Shown: one piece after another, positions 33,937-42,148 of the stretch | Numbering within the stretch: the stretch's first letter is position 1 | How the letters are laid out: each line of letters begins with the position of its first letter | Assembly (NCBI GenBank): GCA_039028315.1 | Contig: JBCCIH010000001.1 | Coordinates: 1 to 43,533 of the forward strand | Source of the DNA: Thermodesulfobacteriota bacterium | GTDB lineage: Bacteria; Desulfobacterota_D; UBA1144; Nemesobacterales; UBA2774 | Reading direction: 5' to 3' | DNA: 43,533 nucleotides | Position numbers and translations under genes: made by a program | The notes under the pieces: generated by a model | What the model was told of the DNA's origin: nothing | The model's database searches: none | The model's input: the letters and a program-made list of their open reading frames with translations, nothing else

Positions 33937-33983
33937 GGATGGGTTGAAGTACAGAATTTATATCTTGATCAACAGCAGGTGTG

Positions 33984-34457
33984 ATGGGACAAGTAATCTC
34001 CATAGAAAATATAAAAAAGATAGCACAAGTATTTCATGATAGAGGGTTTAAATGTACCCCTCAGAGGCTTGCTGTATTAAAGGTTCTTCAGGATACAAGA
34101 GCGTCTCTATCAATAAATACTATTCATTCAAAAGTTAAAGAACATTTGCCTGACACTGGGCTTGCCACCGTATACAGGTCTCTGGAAGTTCTGGTCGATC
34201 TTAATCTAGCTCTGAAACTACCACTTGAAGATGGCTCCCAGAGTTACGCTATAGCGCCAGATGGCCACCTTCATCCGATACTATGCACAGATTGTAAAAA
34301 GGTAATTGACTTTGCAGAGTGTCCACTTGATGACCTGGCAAAAAAAATAACCCAAGACACGGGCATAGAGATTAATACACACTTTCTTCAGTTATTTGGT
34401 AAGTGCGAGGAATGTCAGAGAGAAATGTCAGAGATGAATAAAGGAGCAACAATCTAA
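33984..34457 (+). CDS. Fur/Zur-family metalloregulator
   Basis: 157 aa from ATG 33984 (a GTG at 33981 is the alternative start). The winged helix is clear (KCTPQRLAVLKVL, recognition helix TGLATVYRSLEVLVDLNLA at about 58-76). The metal region is GHLHPILCTDCKKVIDF, with structural zinc Cys101/104 and Cys141/144, and His95, His97 and His133 as possible sensor ligands. Whether it senses Zn, Ni, Co, Fe or Mn is not readable. The downstream ZnuABC-like and CbiMQO genes favour Zn, Ni or Co. Confidence 0.92.
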   Translation: MGQVISIENIKKIAQVFHDRGFKCTPQRLAVLKVLQDTRASLSINTIHSKVKEHLPDTGLATVYRSLEVLVDLNLALKLPLEDGSQSYAIAPDGHLHPILCTDCKKVIDFAECPLDDLAKKITQDTGIEINTHFLQLFGKCEECQREMSEMNKGATI

Positions 34458-34458
34458 A

Positions 34459-35172
34459 ATGTCTCATCTACATGTACCAGATGGAGTTCTCCCGGGCTGG
34501 CTAGTACTCGCAGGATGGGTTCTTACGGCAATATTTCTGGCAATATCGATCTACAGGACGAGAAATACGGACATTAAACGCAAGATTCCACTAATTGGAA
34601 TAATCTCCGCCCTAATGATCGTCTGCATGACTCTGCCAATTATTCCTATTGCATATCATTTAAACCTCAGCGTTATTGCAGGAATCATATTGGGACCGGC
34701 TGTGGCATTTATCTCGATTTTTATTGTGGACATTATCATAGCAATGTTTGGTCATGGCGGCATCACTGTGGTCGGAGTTAATACAATGGTAGTCGGGACC
34801 GAGGCATTTATTGGTTACTACCTCTTTCAATTTTTAATAGCTCTAATGGGAAAGAATTCTATAGTGTGGTCATCAGGTCTTGCAGCAGTAATAGCTTTAA
34901 TAATCAGCACAAGTGTATTAGTAGCAGTAGTTTATTTATCACAGATTAACCCAGAGTTTGTAATCGGTGTCGAGGATGAACACACAGCTGAAGTAATCCC
35001 TGAAGAACATATTCCAAAAGAGCTTATTGAGGGGGTTAATATAAAGAGTTTTGCTAAAACTATTATAGTGCTTTTGGCCGTAGGATGGCTTATAGAGGGA
35101 ATAATTACCGGTTTTGTTATTAAATACGTATCACGAGTAAGACCAGATTTAATTTCTACGCAAAGGGCTTAG
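34459..35172 (+). CDS. cbiM: CbiM-like ECF transporter S component (metal-specific)
   Basis: 237 aa, about 6-7 membrane helices. The N-terminus is MSHLHVPDGVLPGW; canonical CbiM begins MHIPDG and uses Met1/His2 as metal ligands, so this protein carries a three-residue N-terminal extension before the HxPDG motif. The core FGHGGITVVGVNTMVVG loop is conserved. It begins one base after the regulator stop. CbiN is not present. The CbiM family imports Co or Ni; a different metal here is possible. Confidence 0.9.
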   Translation: MSHLHVPDGVLPGWLVLAGWVLTAIFLAISIYRTRNTDIKRKIPLIGIISALMIVCMTLPIIPIAYHLNLSVIAGIILGPAVAFISIFIVDIIIAMFGHGGITVVGVNTMVVGTEAFIGYYLFQFLIALMGKNSIVWSSGLAAVIALIISTSVLVAVVYLSQINPEFVIGVEDEHTAEVIPEEHIPKELIEGVNIKSFAKTIIVLLAVGWLIEGIITGFVIKYVSRVRPDLISTQRA

Positions 35173-35181
35173 GTTAAGAGT

Positions 35182-35988
35182 ATGGACGTTTCAATAATTG
35201 ATTATTACGCAAATCATGGTGATAGCTTTCTTCACAAGGCAAAACCGTTTTGGAAGATAGTATTCACCACATTGGTTATAGCATCTATTATTCTGACAAA
35301 CGAGTTGTATTTATTGTTAGGAATATACGTTGCGCTATTAAGTCTTGCATTTTGGACGAGGCTTTCAGTTGTTAAGATAGTTACAATCGCTTTATATCCT
35401 GCGTTGTTTGCCCTCATTTTTGCTTTTGCAATGTGGAATGGCAGCTGGATAAGGGCCAGTGTGATCATGCTCAAAGCTCTATCTGCTGCGCTTTGCATGG
35501 TGCTTTTGATTGTAACCACACCTTATCCTGATGTATTTAATGTTATTCGTCCTATTATGCCCAGAATAATTGCAGAAGGTCTATTTGTTACATACAGATC
35601 AGTATTTATTCTCCTTGAACTTACCGATGACCTTATTAAAGGCTTAAAGGTAAGAGGCGGGCTAACAAGAAGAAGGTATTTTTCCAACATTAAGAATTTT
35701 TCATCTGGCATTGGGCTTTTATTGGTGAGAGGATTTGATCTATCTGAAAAGTTCTATGGTGTTATGAATATTAGAGGATACGGAGGAAAAATATCTAGCA
35801 GCAACAACAATTTAACATTTACAAAAAATGATCTTATTACAATGGTTATTGGCCTGATGATATTCGCAGCTGTAATAATGACTCTGATTAATACCAACCT
35901 ACTTAAGCTTAGTGTGTATGTGTTGTTGTTGTCAGTGTGCGCGTTAATTATATCAACAATATATCAGCAAATACGTATTCGAGGATAA
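35182..35988 (+). CDS. cbiQ: CbiQ-like ECF transporter T component
   Basis: 268 aa. Membrane helices flank the coupling segment (about 145-185: LLELTDDLIKGLKVRGGLTRR, NIRGYGGKI). ECF T components carry Ala-Arg-Gly-type motifs in this region, and KVRGGL and NIRGYG are consistent. It joins CbiM to CbiO. It follows cbiM by 9 bases. Confidence 0.9.
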   Translation: MDVSIIDYYANHGDSFLHKAKPFWKIVFTTLVIASIILTNELYLLLGIYVALLSLAFWTRLSVVKIVTIALYPALFALIFAFAMWNGSWIRASVIMLKALSAALCMVLLIVTTPYPDVFNVIRPIMPRIIAEGLFVTYRSVFILLELTDDLIKGLKVRGGLTRRRYFSNIKNFSSGIGLLLVRGFDLSEKFYGVMNIRGYGGKISSSNNNLTFTKNDLITMVIGLMIFAAVIMTLINTNLLKLSVYVLLLSVCALIISTIYQQIRIRG

Positions 35989-35991
35989 AAT

Positions 35992-36849
35992 TTGGAAAAT
36001 CTCGTACATGTTAGTAATGTAAAATTCAACTATCCTGACGGAACGTCGCTAGTATTTGACGGTGAGGAATTTAACGTCGACAAAAGTGAGCGTGTTGTAA
36101 TCCTAGGGCCCAACGGCAGCGGCAAATCTACTCTCATATCTCTGCTCCTAGGTTTGCTTAAGTCATCCGATGGCGAGATCCAAGTGCTAGGAGTAGACCC
36201 CGGTGCTGACTTTGAGAAAGTAAGAGAGCGCATAGGGGTTTTACTTCAAAATGTGGATCTACAGATTATTGCTCCCAAAGTTTATGATGATATATCTTTT
36301 TCTCCAAGAAATTACGGATATAGTGAGGAAGAAATAGAAAGCTTAGTTGATGACATTCTTGTTAAGCTTGAAATAGAGCATTTAAAAGATAAGGTGCCGC
36401 ACTATATGAGCGGTGGTGAGAAGGCTAAAGTAGGAATTGCAGGAGCTCTGGTTACAAAACCCGAGCTGTTAATATTAGATGAGCCATTTGAGCACATTGA
36501 TCCTACTTGCAGACGAGAATTAATTGAGCTGTTAAATGATATCAATAGAGAAAATGGGACTGCTATTATTTTATCAACTCATAATATGAACACCGTTCCA
36601 ATGATTGCAGACACTGTATATCTTATTGCCCAAGGCGGCCGTATTGTATCAAAGGGAACACCCAAAGAAATATTTTCTGAAATTGATAAGCTTGCCCAGT
36701 GTCATATCGAGCCCCCTATTTTGGGTTCACTTTTTGAAGAGCTAAGAAAAAGGGGTATTTACATGGAAACCTCGCTTACAGTAGACGAGGCAGCAAGCTC
36801 CATTGCAGATGAGATTTTATCAACGAAAAACAAATCAGGTGTGCTATGA
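35992..36849 (+). CDS. cbiO: CbiO-like ECF transporter ATPase
   Basis: 285 aa from a TTG start. Walker A is LGPNGSGKST, the signature is MSGGEKAKVGIAGALV, Walker B LLILDEPFEHID, and the H loop STHN. A single ATPase gene suggests a homodimer with CbiM and CbiQ. It overlaps the next gene by four bases (ATGA), evidence that the small His-rich protein belongs to this operon. Confidence 0.94.
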   Translation: MENLVHVSNVKFNYPDGTSLVFDGEEFNVDKSERVVILGPNGSGKSTLISLLLGLLKSSDGEIQVLGVDPGADFEKVRERIGVLLQNVDLQIIAPKVYDDISFSPRNYGYSEEEIESLVDDILVKLEIEHLKDKVPHYMSGGEKAKVGIAGALVTKPELLILDEPFEHIDPTCRRELIELLNDINRENGTAIILSTHNMNTVPMIADTVYLIAQGGRIVSKGTPKEIFSEIDKLAQCHIEPPILGSLFEELRKRGIYMETSLTVDEAASSIADEILSTKNKSGVL

Positions 36850-37175
36850 AAAGAATAAGAGATATGCACAACAACAAATTATCTAGGGTGTTTTTCACAA
36901 CTCTTGCGCTCTTATTCGTATTCTCTTTGAGTTTCCATACACACGAACACAGTGATTCTGAATCTTTATCAATACATGCTGAGAGTCATTCTGAGCATTC
37001 AGTTAAAGATTGCTCAGCTTGTCTTCTGCAAAGTAGCCTACAAAACCCAAAAACAGGTCTTTTACTTGATAACAATGAACTAGGTTTAATCTTTAGATAT
37101 AAAGTTATAGAATTTACTCTCACTAATTCCTTCTTTAACATAGATAGGCCATCTAGGGCCCCACCGTTTTCTTAA
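36846..37175 (+). CDS. Small secreted His/Cys-rich protein (DUF2946-like)
   Basis: 109 aa. A hydrophobic segment (about 14-30) acts as a signal or anchor. The mature part has a dense run of ligands: His31, 33, 35, 44, 48, 51 and Cys56, Cys59 (HTHEHSD, HAESHSEHS, DCSAC). The end SRAPPFS resembles the RAPP/RGPP ending of DUF2946 and similar proteins near metal genes. I infer metal binding or buffering in the periplasm. It overlaps cbiO by four bases. Confidence 0.75.
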   Translation: MKRIRDMHNNKLSRVFFTTLALLFVFSLSFHTHEHSDSESLSIHAESHSEHSVKDCSACLLQSSLQNPKTGLLLDNNELGLIFRYKVIEFTLTNSFFNIDRPSRAPPFS

Positions 37176-37331
37176 CCCGATCTCTGCAATTGGGAAGGCT
37201 AAAAATAGAACTCTATATTGTTTAGAAAATTTCGAACTTTGAAATTCTCATAGGCATTATGTCTATCTAAAACCCAATTTGCAGCTTAAGTTGCAATTCA
37301 GATATTACAACTAATTTATTGGAGGTGCAGT

Positions 37332-38726
37332 ATGAATTTAAGTAGAAATTTCTTTGTTATGATGATTATTGCTTTAATTTTATCAGCGCCGCTTAGCCTG
37401 CAAGCTCAAGCACAGGAAAGTGGCGAGGTTAAGAAAGAGCTTAAAGAATTAAAGCAGATGATGAAGCAGATGCAAAATAGAATTGAGGAGCTCGAGGAAA
37501 AGAATGAGAAACTAGAAAAGCAGGCTCAGCAAAGACCATCTCAAGAGACTATTATTGTTGAAGAAGAGACTGATCTGACGATTATTGAAGCCAAGCCAGC
37601 ACAAGCTAGTCAGGGGTTTATTGGCAATGCGCTTAATGCGTTTAATCCTCAAATAAGCGTTATAGGTACTTTCGCCGCTGCATATTATTCTCAGGACGAA
37701 CCTTTTGTATTCGCTGAGGCTGATCCAGAGAATACCGGAGTAAATGTGCAGGAAGTTGAAGTAGGTTTTCAGGGCGTAGTGGATTCATTTTTTAGATTTG
37801 ATATGTTTCTCTCCTTCAGTACAGAAGGTGTGGAGCTAGAAGAAGCATACGGAACCACGCTATTTAGCTTACCGCTGAACTCACAGTTTAGAGTTGGACG
37901 TGCCAGAGCTAAATTTGGTCGAATAAACCAGCAGCACAGGCATAACCAAAATTTTGTAACTCTACCACTACCTGCAGCTCAGTTTCTTGGAGAGCATCTT
38001 AACCCAACCAGCATAGAAGCAAACTTCTTGGTACCACTACCTTGGTACTTAGAGCTTAGCGCATCAGGCGGAAGCCCGGATGTTGAAGTACCAACCTTTG
38101 CTAGGGACGAAGATGCAAACGATCTTGGAAGACTACTATACGTATTCCATATGGCTAATTTCTTTGAACTATCAGAGTCATTTGGAGTCAATCTGGGAGG
38201 CTCGTTTGCAACTGGTGTAAACGGAACAGCCCCTGGAGAGAGATCAAATCTTTATGGAATCGATCTATATGCAAAGTATCGTCCGCTTAAAAATAACCCA
38301 TACCAAGAGATCATGCTACAGTCTGAATTTATGTACCTAGACGCACAGACTCCTGAGGAAACACTTGAGAACTGGGGTTGGTATGCTGAGCTGGTATATC
38401 GTTTCGCAAAAAGATGGAACTCCGGATTTAGATTCGGAATTATCGATACAAACACCCCTGTTACGGAAGAGCCTGAAGAAGGAGATGGCGATGCTTTAGG
38501 CATCTTTAATGTAGCCAGAACCGGGGAAGGCGAGGAAGAAGAAGGTATGTTAGGACTACTTGGCAGAACATACAGAATTTCTCCAATGGTTACATTTAGG
38601 CCAAGTGAGTTTTCGCAAATCAGAGTACAGTACGATTATCTAAACCAAGACTTTGCTGAAAACCAGCATGCCGTTTTCCTTCAATTCCAGTATGCGATTG
38701 GAGCGCATGGGGCACATCCATTCTAA
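37332..38726 (+). CDS. Outer-membrane porin-like beta-barrel protein in the metal cluster
   Basis: 464 aa. A signal peptide (about 1-27, ending LQAQAQ) is followed by a coiled-coil segment (about 30-70, KKELKELKQMMKQMQNRIEELEEKNEKLEKQ), then a linker and alternating aromatic beta strands (FRVGRARAKFGRIN, WGWYAELVYRF, QIRVQYDYLNQDF). It ends in a strand VFLQFQYAIG. It lacks a TonB box or plug, so passive passage is likely. GGAGGT precedes the ATG. znuA starts 24 bases downstream, placing it as the likely outer-membrane entry route. Confidence 0.83.
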   Translation: MNLSRNFFVMMIIALILSAPLSLQAQAQESGEVKKELKELKQMMKQMQNRIEELEEKNEKLEKQAQQRPSQETIIVEEETDLTIIEAKPAQASQGFIGNALNAFNPQISVIGTFAAAYYSQDEPFVFAEADPENTGVNVQEVEVGFQGVVDSFFRFDMFLSFSTEGVELEEAYGTTLFSLPLNSQFRVGRARAKFGRINQQHRHNQNFVTLPLPAAQFLGEHLNPTSIEANFLVPLPWYLELSASGGSPDVEVPTFARDEDANDLGRLLYVFHMANFFELSESFGVNLGGSFATGVNGTAPGERSNLYGIDLYAKYRPLKNNPYQEIMLQSEFMYLDAQTPEETLENWGWYAELVYRFAKRWNSGFRFGIIDTNTPVTEEPEEGDGDALGIFNVARTGEGEEEEGMLGLLGRTYRISPMVTFRPSEFSQIRVQYDYLNQDFAENQHAVFLQFQYAIGAHGAHPF

Positions 38727-38750
38727 TTCCACTAAAAGGAGACAACGATA

Positions 38751-39704
38751 ATGAAAAAACTTCAATCAAAAAATCATTTTATATTAGCAGCAGTCTTTGC
38801 TTTCATGACTATATGTCTTGTAGCACAGAGCGCTGTTGCACAGGTGCAGATTGTTACCTCAGTAACAGATTTAGCAGCAATTGCATCAGAAATTGGCGGG
38901 GATAAGGTGGAAGTAATAAGCCTTGCCAAAGGTTATCAAGATCCCCACTTTGTGGATGCTAAACCCACATTTGTGACTCAATTAAACCAGGCAGATTTGC
39001 TTGTATTTAATGGACTCGAGCTAGAGGTGGGATGGCTCCCTATATTGATTACCGGAGCTAGAAACTCAAATATCACGAGAAGCAATACAGTAGGGCACTA
39101 CGATGCTTCAACTTCAATCCAAAACAAACTTGAAGTTCCTACTACACCCATTGACAGATCAATGGGAGATATACATCCTGGAGGAAATCCTCACTTCATG
39201 CTAGACCCGAGAAATGGAATAGTTGTTGCAAGAGGCATAGCTGCCAGGCTAATAAGACTAGACCCTGAAAATGCAGAGTATTATGAGCAGAATTACAACA
39301 ACTTTAAAGACACGCTCACTTTAAAAATAAGTGAGTGGGATGCTCAGCTCTCAGCATATAAAGGCACTAAAGTAGTTACATACCATAAGAACTGGACTTA
39401 CTTTTTGGATTGGGCCGGATTTATACAGGCTGGAACAATCGAGCCTCTACCAGGCGTTCCCCCAACCCCTTCGCATGTAGCGAATATAATTACGACAATA
39501 GAAGCGCAGAATATTCCTCTAATTATCTCTGCCAACTATTATCCACAGAAGACTCCTCAAATTATTGCTCAGCAAACTGGGGCGACTTCATTAATATTGC
39601 CTTCAATGGTAGGCGGAGAAGAGGGAATTACAACATATGCCGGGCTTTTTGATGTACTTGTAACTGAAATTACATCAGCGCTCAGTTCTAGTGCAGCAAA
39701 CTAA
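38751..39704 (+). CDS. znuA: ZnuA-like periplasmic metal-binding protein (cluster A-I)
   Basis: 317 aa with signal peptide (about 1-30, ending AVAQ). Metal ligands are visible at His66 (DPHF), His148 (NPHF) and His212 (YHKNW). The region where a fourth Asp/Glu normally lies is LPSMVGGEEGITTY; the usual LDP is absent, and Glu290/291 are candidates. The His/acid-rich loop of many ZnuA proteins is absent, a feature shared with Mn- or mixed-metal members. Metal identity is therefore open. AAAAGGAG precedes the ATG. Confidence 0.9.
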   Translation: MKKLQSKNHFILAAVFAFMTICLVAQSAVAQVQIVTSVTDLAAIASEIGGDKVEVISLAKGYQDPHFVDAKPTFVTQLNQADLLVFNGLELEVGWLPILITGARNSNITRSNTVGHYDASTSIQNKLEVPTTPIDRSMGDIHPGGNPHFMLDPRNGIVVARGIAARLIRLDPENAEYYEQNYNNFKDTLTLKISEWDAQLSAYKGTKVVTYHKNWTYFLDWAGFIQAGTIEPLPGVPPTPSHVANIITTIEAQNIPLIISANYYPQKTPQIIAQQTGATSLILPSMVGGEEGITTYAGLFDVLVTEITSALSSSAAN

Positions 39705-39708
39705 TGAT

Positions 39709-40422
39709 ATGGAAACACTGGTTAAGCTAGAAAATGTAGTTATTGGTCATGAGAAACACAGACTATTGGATGCAGTTAATCTTGAGATTAAATCTAATCA
39801 GTTCTGGGGAGTTCTTGGTCCAAACGGAAGCGGCAAAACAACACTTCTTAAAACTATATTAGATCTTCTAGCCCCTGTTTCCGGAGATGTGGCTATAAAC
39901 GATGAGATAGTTTTTGGTTACGTACCTCAGAGCGAGAAATTTGATCCCATCTTTCCTATCTCTGTATTTGAGATAGTCTCGATGGGCAGATATAGCAGGC
40001 TCGGACCAGGAAGAAAACTATCCGACGATGATATTAAAATTATTGAAAGATCAATGAAAAGTGCGGGAATAGAGCATCTAAAAACCCGCACTTTCAGATC
40101 TCTTTCCGGTGGAGAAAAGCAGCGCTCACTTCTTGCACGCGCGATAGCGGGTGAGCCAGATTTACTTGTGTTAGATGAGCCAACCGCATCGGTTGATATA
40201 AAAGGCGAAACAGAGATTATGCAGCTTGTCAGAACTATCCAAAGTGAAAGAAAACTCTCAGTTCTCATGGTCAGCCACTTTCTGAACATAGTTTCAGAGT
40301 ACTCAGATCATCTAATCTTGATTGATAAAGACAGTAATATCTTCCAAGCAGGTGACAAAAAAGAGATATTGGAAAAAGAAGATCTAGATAAATTCTTCGG
40401 GCTTAGCTTAAATCTAAATTAA
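39709..40422 (+). CDS. znuC: ZnuC-like ABC transporter ATPase
   Basis: 237 aa from ATG 39709; a GTG at 39691 (243 aa) would overlap znuA by 14 bases and is the alternative start. Walker A LGPNGSGKTT, signature LSGGEKQRSLLARAI, Walker B LLVLDEPTASVD, switch His VSHF. The RYSRLGPGRKLSDDD region is typical of Zn/Mn importer ATPases. Confidence 0.94.
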   Translation: METLVKLENVVIGHEKHRLLDAVNLEIKSNQFWGVLGPNGSGKTTLLKTILDLLAPVSGDVAINDEIVFGYVPQSEKFDPIFPISVFEIVSMGRYSRLGPGRKLSDDDIKIIERSMKSAGIEHLKTRTFRSLSGGEKQRSLLARAIAGEPDLLVLDEPTASVDIKGETEIMQLVRTIQSERKLSVLMVSHFLNIVSEYSDHLILIDKDSNIFQAGDKKEILEKEDLDKFFGLSLNLN

Positions 40423-40434
40423 TCAAACAAACAT

Positions 40435-41286
40435 ATGGAGATATTAAAGCAATTTATTGATAGCTTCTTTTTATGGCGAGACCCTATGATTGTAGGTGCT
40501 TTCACTGGCGCTATCTGCGGATTTTTAGGGGTATACGTAGTACTTAGAAGAATAATATTTGTTAGTGCTACGCTTACGCAAATTGCAAGTTTCGGTGTAG
40601 CTCTATCCTTTTATTTTGAGGCTTTAGGTTTAGCAGTTTTCTCAAGCCTAATTGGACCGTTTGCGCTTTCGCTAATTTTAACCGCCCTTGCAGCAGCATT
40701 TTATGCATTAAAAAGAGAGTTTTCCAGAATAAGCCGCGAAGGCGTAATAGCCTTTGGCTTTTTACTGGCCTCTGGGGGAGTAATTATACTAGGGGATAAA
40801 ATCTCCAGAGGTGCCCATGATATTGCAACAATTCTGTTTGGTAGCGCCGTAGTAGTAGATCCAATGGATGTATATATTATCCCAGGTGTTGCATTATTAG
40901 TATTTATTATCCATTTGATATTTTACAAAGATTTTATATTTGTCTCATTTGATACGGAATCAGCAAAACTTTTTAATTATCCCGTCAGGAGCTTAAACAC
41001 ACTACTTCTAATTACTGTAGCGCTTGTGGTTTCTGTTGCAACTAGAGCCTTGGGAGCTCTACCTGTTTTTGCCCTTTTGGCTCTACCGCCGCTAGCGTCC
41101 CTGCATCTTACTGAAAATTTAAAGCTCGTTTTTATATTCTCTATGATAATTGGAGTCCTCTCAGCAACTCTTGGATACTTTTTCTCTTTTGTTTTATCAA
41201 TCCCGACTGGGGCCTCGATTACGGTATGTGCATCAATGTTCTTTATACTTGCTATATTATGGAGGGAGATTAAAATCTCAATATAA
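40435..41286 (+). CDS. znuB: ZnuB-like ABC transporter membrane subunit
   Basis: 283 aa, about 8-9 membrane helices. FTGAICGFLGVYVVLRRIIFVSATLTQIASFGVALSFYF is the family signature near the N-terminus. The cytoplasmic loop ISREGVIAFGFLLASGGVIIL follows. It completes the importer, 12 bases after znuC. Confidence 0.94.
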   Translation: MEILKQFIDSFFLWRDPMIVGAFTGAICGFLGVYVVLRRIIFVSATLTQIASFGVALSFYFEALGLAVFSSLIGPFALSLILTALAAAFYALKREFSRISREGVIAFGFLLASGGVIILGDKISRGAHDIATILFGSAVVVDPMDVYIIPGVALLVFIIHLIFYKDFIFVSFDTESAKLFNYPVRSLNTLLLITVALVVSVATRALGALPVFALLALPPLASLHLTENLKLVFIFSMIIGVLSATLGYFFSFVLSIPTGASITVCASMFFILAILWREIKISI

Positions 41287-41288
41287 CT

Positions 41289-41789
41289 ATGAATATTAAA
41301 TTATGCACTTTTGTTATTACCTTTATCATTTTAATTAGCGGCTGTGGCCAGTATAAGAAAGTTGCAGATGAACTTTCCTTTCTGCATCCCGACGAATTTC
41401 AGTGCACAGTATTAAGAGTAGATAGCGGAGAGAAATTCCTCTGTGAGCTTCCTGGACTGGACTATGAAAATATTAGGATAGTTGGTATAACTGTTCCAAA
41501 AGATAAAGCCCAAGAAGCTAAGGAATATTGTAAATCCATTTTAAAACGGGGCACACTGATTAAGATAGAGCCTGGAGCTCAGACTAGGGACAGTAACGGT
41601 GATATTCCGGCTTATGTATTTTTACCAGGCAATAGAATGCTTAACCTTCTTCTTGTTGAAAAAGGCTTCGCAGAATTGAACGTGGAAGAAATTACTAAAT
41701 ACAAAGGGCAATTTTTAGAAGTAAGTGAACAGACTGAAACTATTATAATTGAGGAAAATGATAGTATAAGGGACATTATAACTAAGTAA
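41289..41789 (+). CDS. Lipoprotein with an inactive staphylococcal-nuclease-like domain
   Basis: 166 aa. Lipobox ISGC19. The SNase fold is clear (IRIVGITVPKDKAQEAKEYCKSIL, GDIPAYVFLPGNRMLNLLLVEKGFAEL). Aligned with staphylococcal nuclease, Arg35 is kept (Arg63), but Glu43 is Lys71 and Arg87 is Asp105, so catalysis should be lost. It starts 2 bases after znuB and is probably in the metal operon. A scaffold or binding role is inferred. Its 3' end overlaps the next gene, tail to tail, by 8 bases. Confidence 0.8.
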   Translation: MNIKLCTFVITFIILISGCGQYKKVADELSFLHPDEFQCTVLRVDSGEKFLCELPGLDYENIRIVGITVPKDKAQEAKEYCKSILKRGTLIKIEPGAQTRDSNGDIPAYVFLPGNRMLNLLLVEKGFAELNVEEITKYKGQFLEVSEQTETIIIEENDSIRDIITK

Positions 41790-42042
41790 CATTCTCAAGC
41801 GGTATTGCTTCATCAACTAAAAGTATTGGTATTTCATCCCTTATTGGATAGAGCAGTTTTTTATCATATTTTTGTATCAGCCCGCTTTGAATTTTCTTAT
41901 CAACTTTTTGATTAATTCTATTTAGTAGCTCACCTTTCTCAACCAGGGAATTTATCTTTTCCACAAGTTCAGTATCTGCAACCACCAAGTCTTGTTTCGT
42001 TTCGGGGCAGGCTATGATCTTAAGTAGATCCTCACTAATCAT
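41782..42042 (-). CDS. Trm112/UPF0434-family small protein
   Basis: 86 aa. SEDLLKIIACPETKQDLVV and LLYPIRDEIPILLVDEAIPL match Trm112-like/YcaR proteins. The usual CPxC pair is reduced to one Cys (CPET), as in several bacterial members. Trm112 proteins stabilise methyltransferases; the bacterial partner is not known. It is not clearly part of the metal operon, being on the opposite strand. Confidence 0.87.
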   Translation of the reverse strand: MISEDLLKIIACPETKQDLVVADTELVEKINSLVEKGELLNRINQKVDKKIQSGLIQKYDKKLLYPIRDEIPILLVDEAIPLENVT

Positions 42043-42148
42043 TTATGTCTCCGTATCAATCAATTTACTCTTAATAAATTTTAATTGGATTAGAACATAT
42101 GATAATTTAGAATACATAACATAACAAATCCTAAAAGGAGTATATAAA

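Larger units (their letters stand above)
33662..33983. other. 322-bp gene-free region between divergent helicase and regulator genes
   Basis: Very A+T-rich. It holds the promoter and palindromic operator of the Fur-family gene near its right end (33889-33936). The left two thirds show no convincing ORF, RNA gene or riboswitch; it must contain the helicase promoter, which I cannot pick out. Confidence 0.6.

Noticed and set aside
33662..33983. Cobalamin riboswitch before the CbiMQO genes
   Set aside because: No B12-box-like sequence (GCCACTG) is visible; control appears to be by the palindromic operator.
37228..37246. AATTTC...GAAATT inverted repeat before the porin-like gene
   Set aside because: Wrong spacing and sequence compared with the operator at 33914; insufficient to call a second regulator site.
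39410..39652. 80-codon frame inside znuA
   Set aside because: Shadow of znuA; no ribosome binding site and no family signature.
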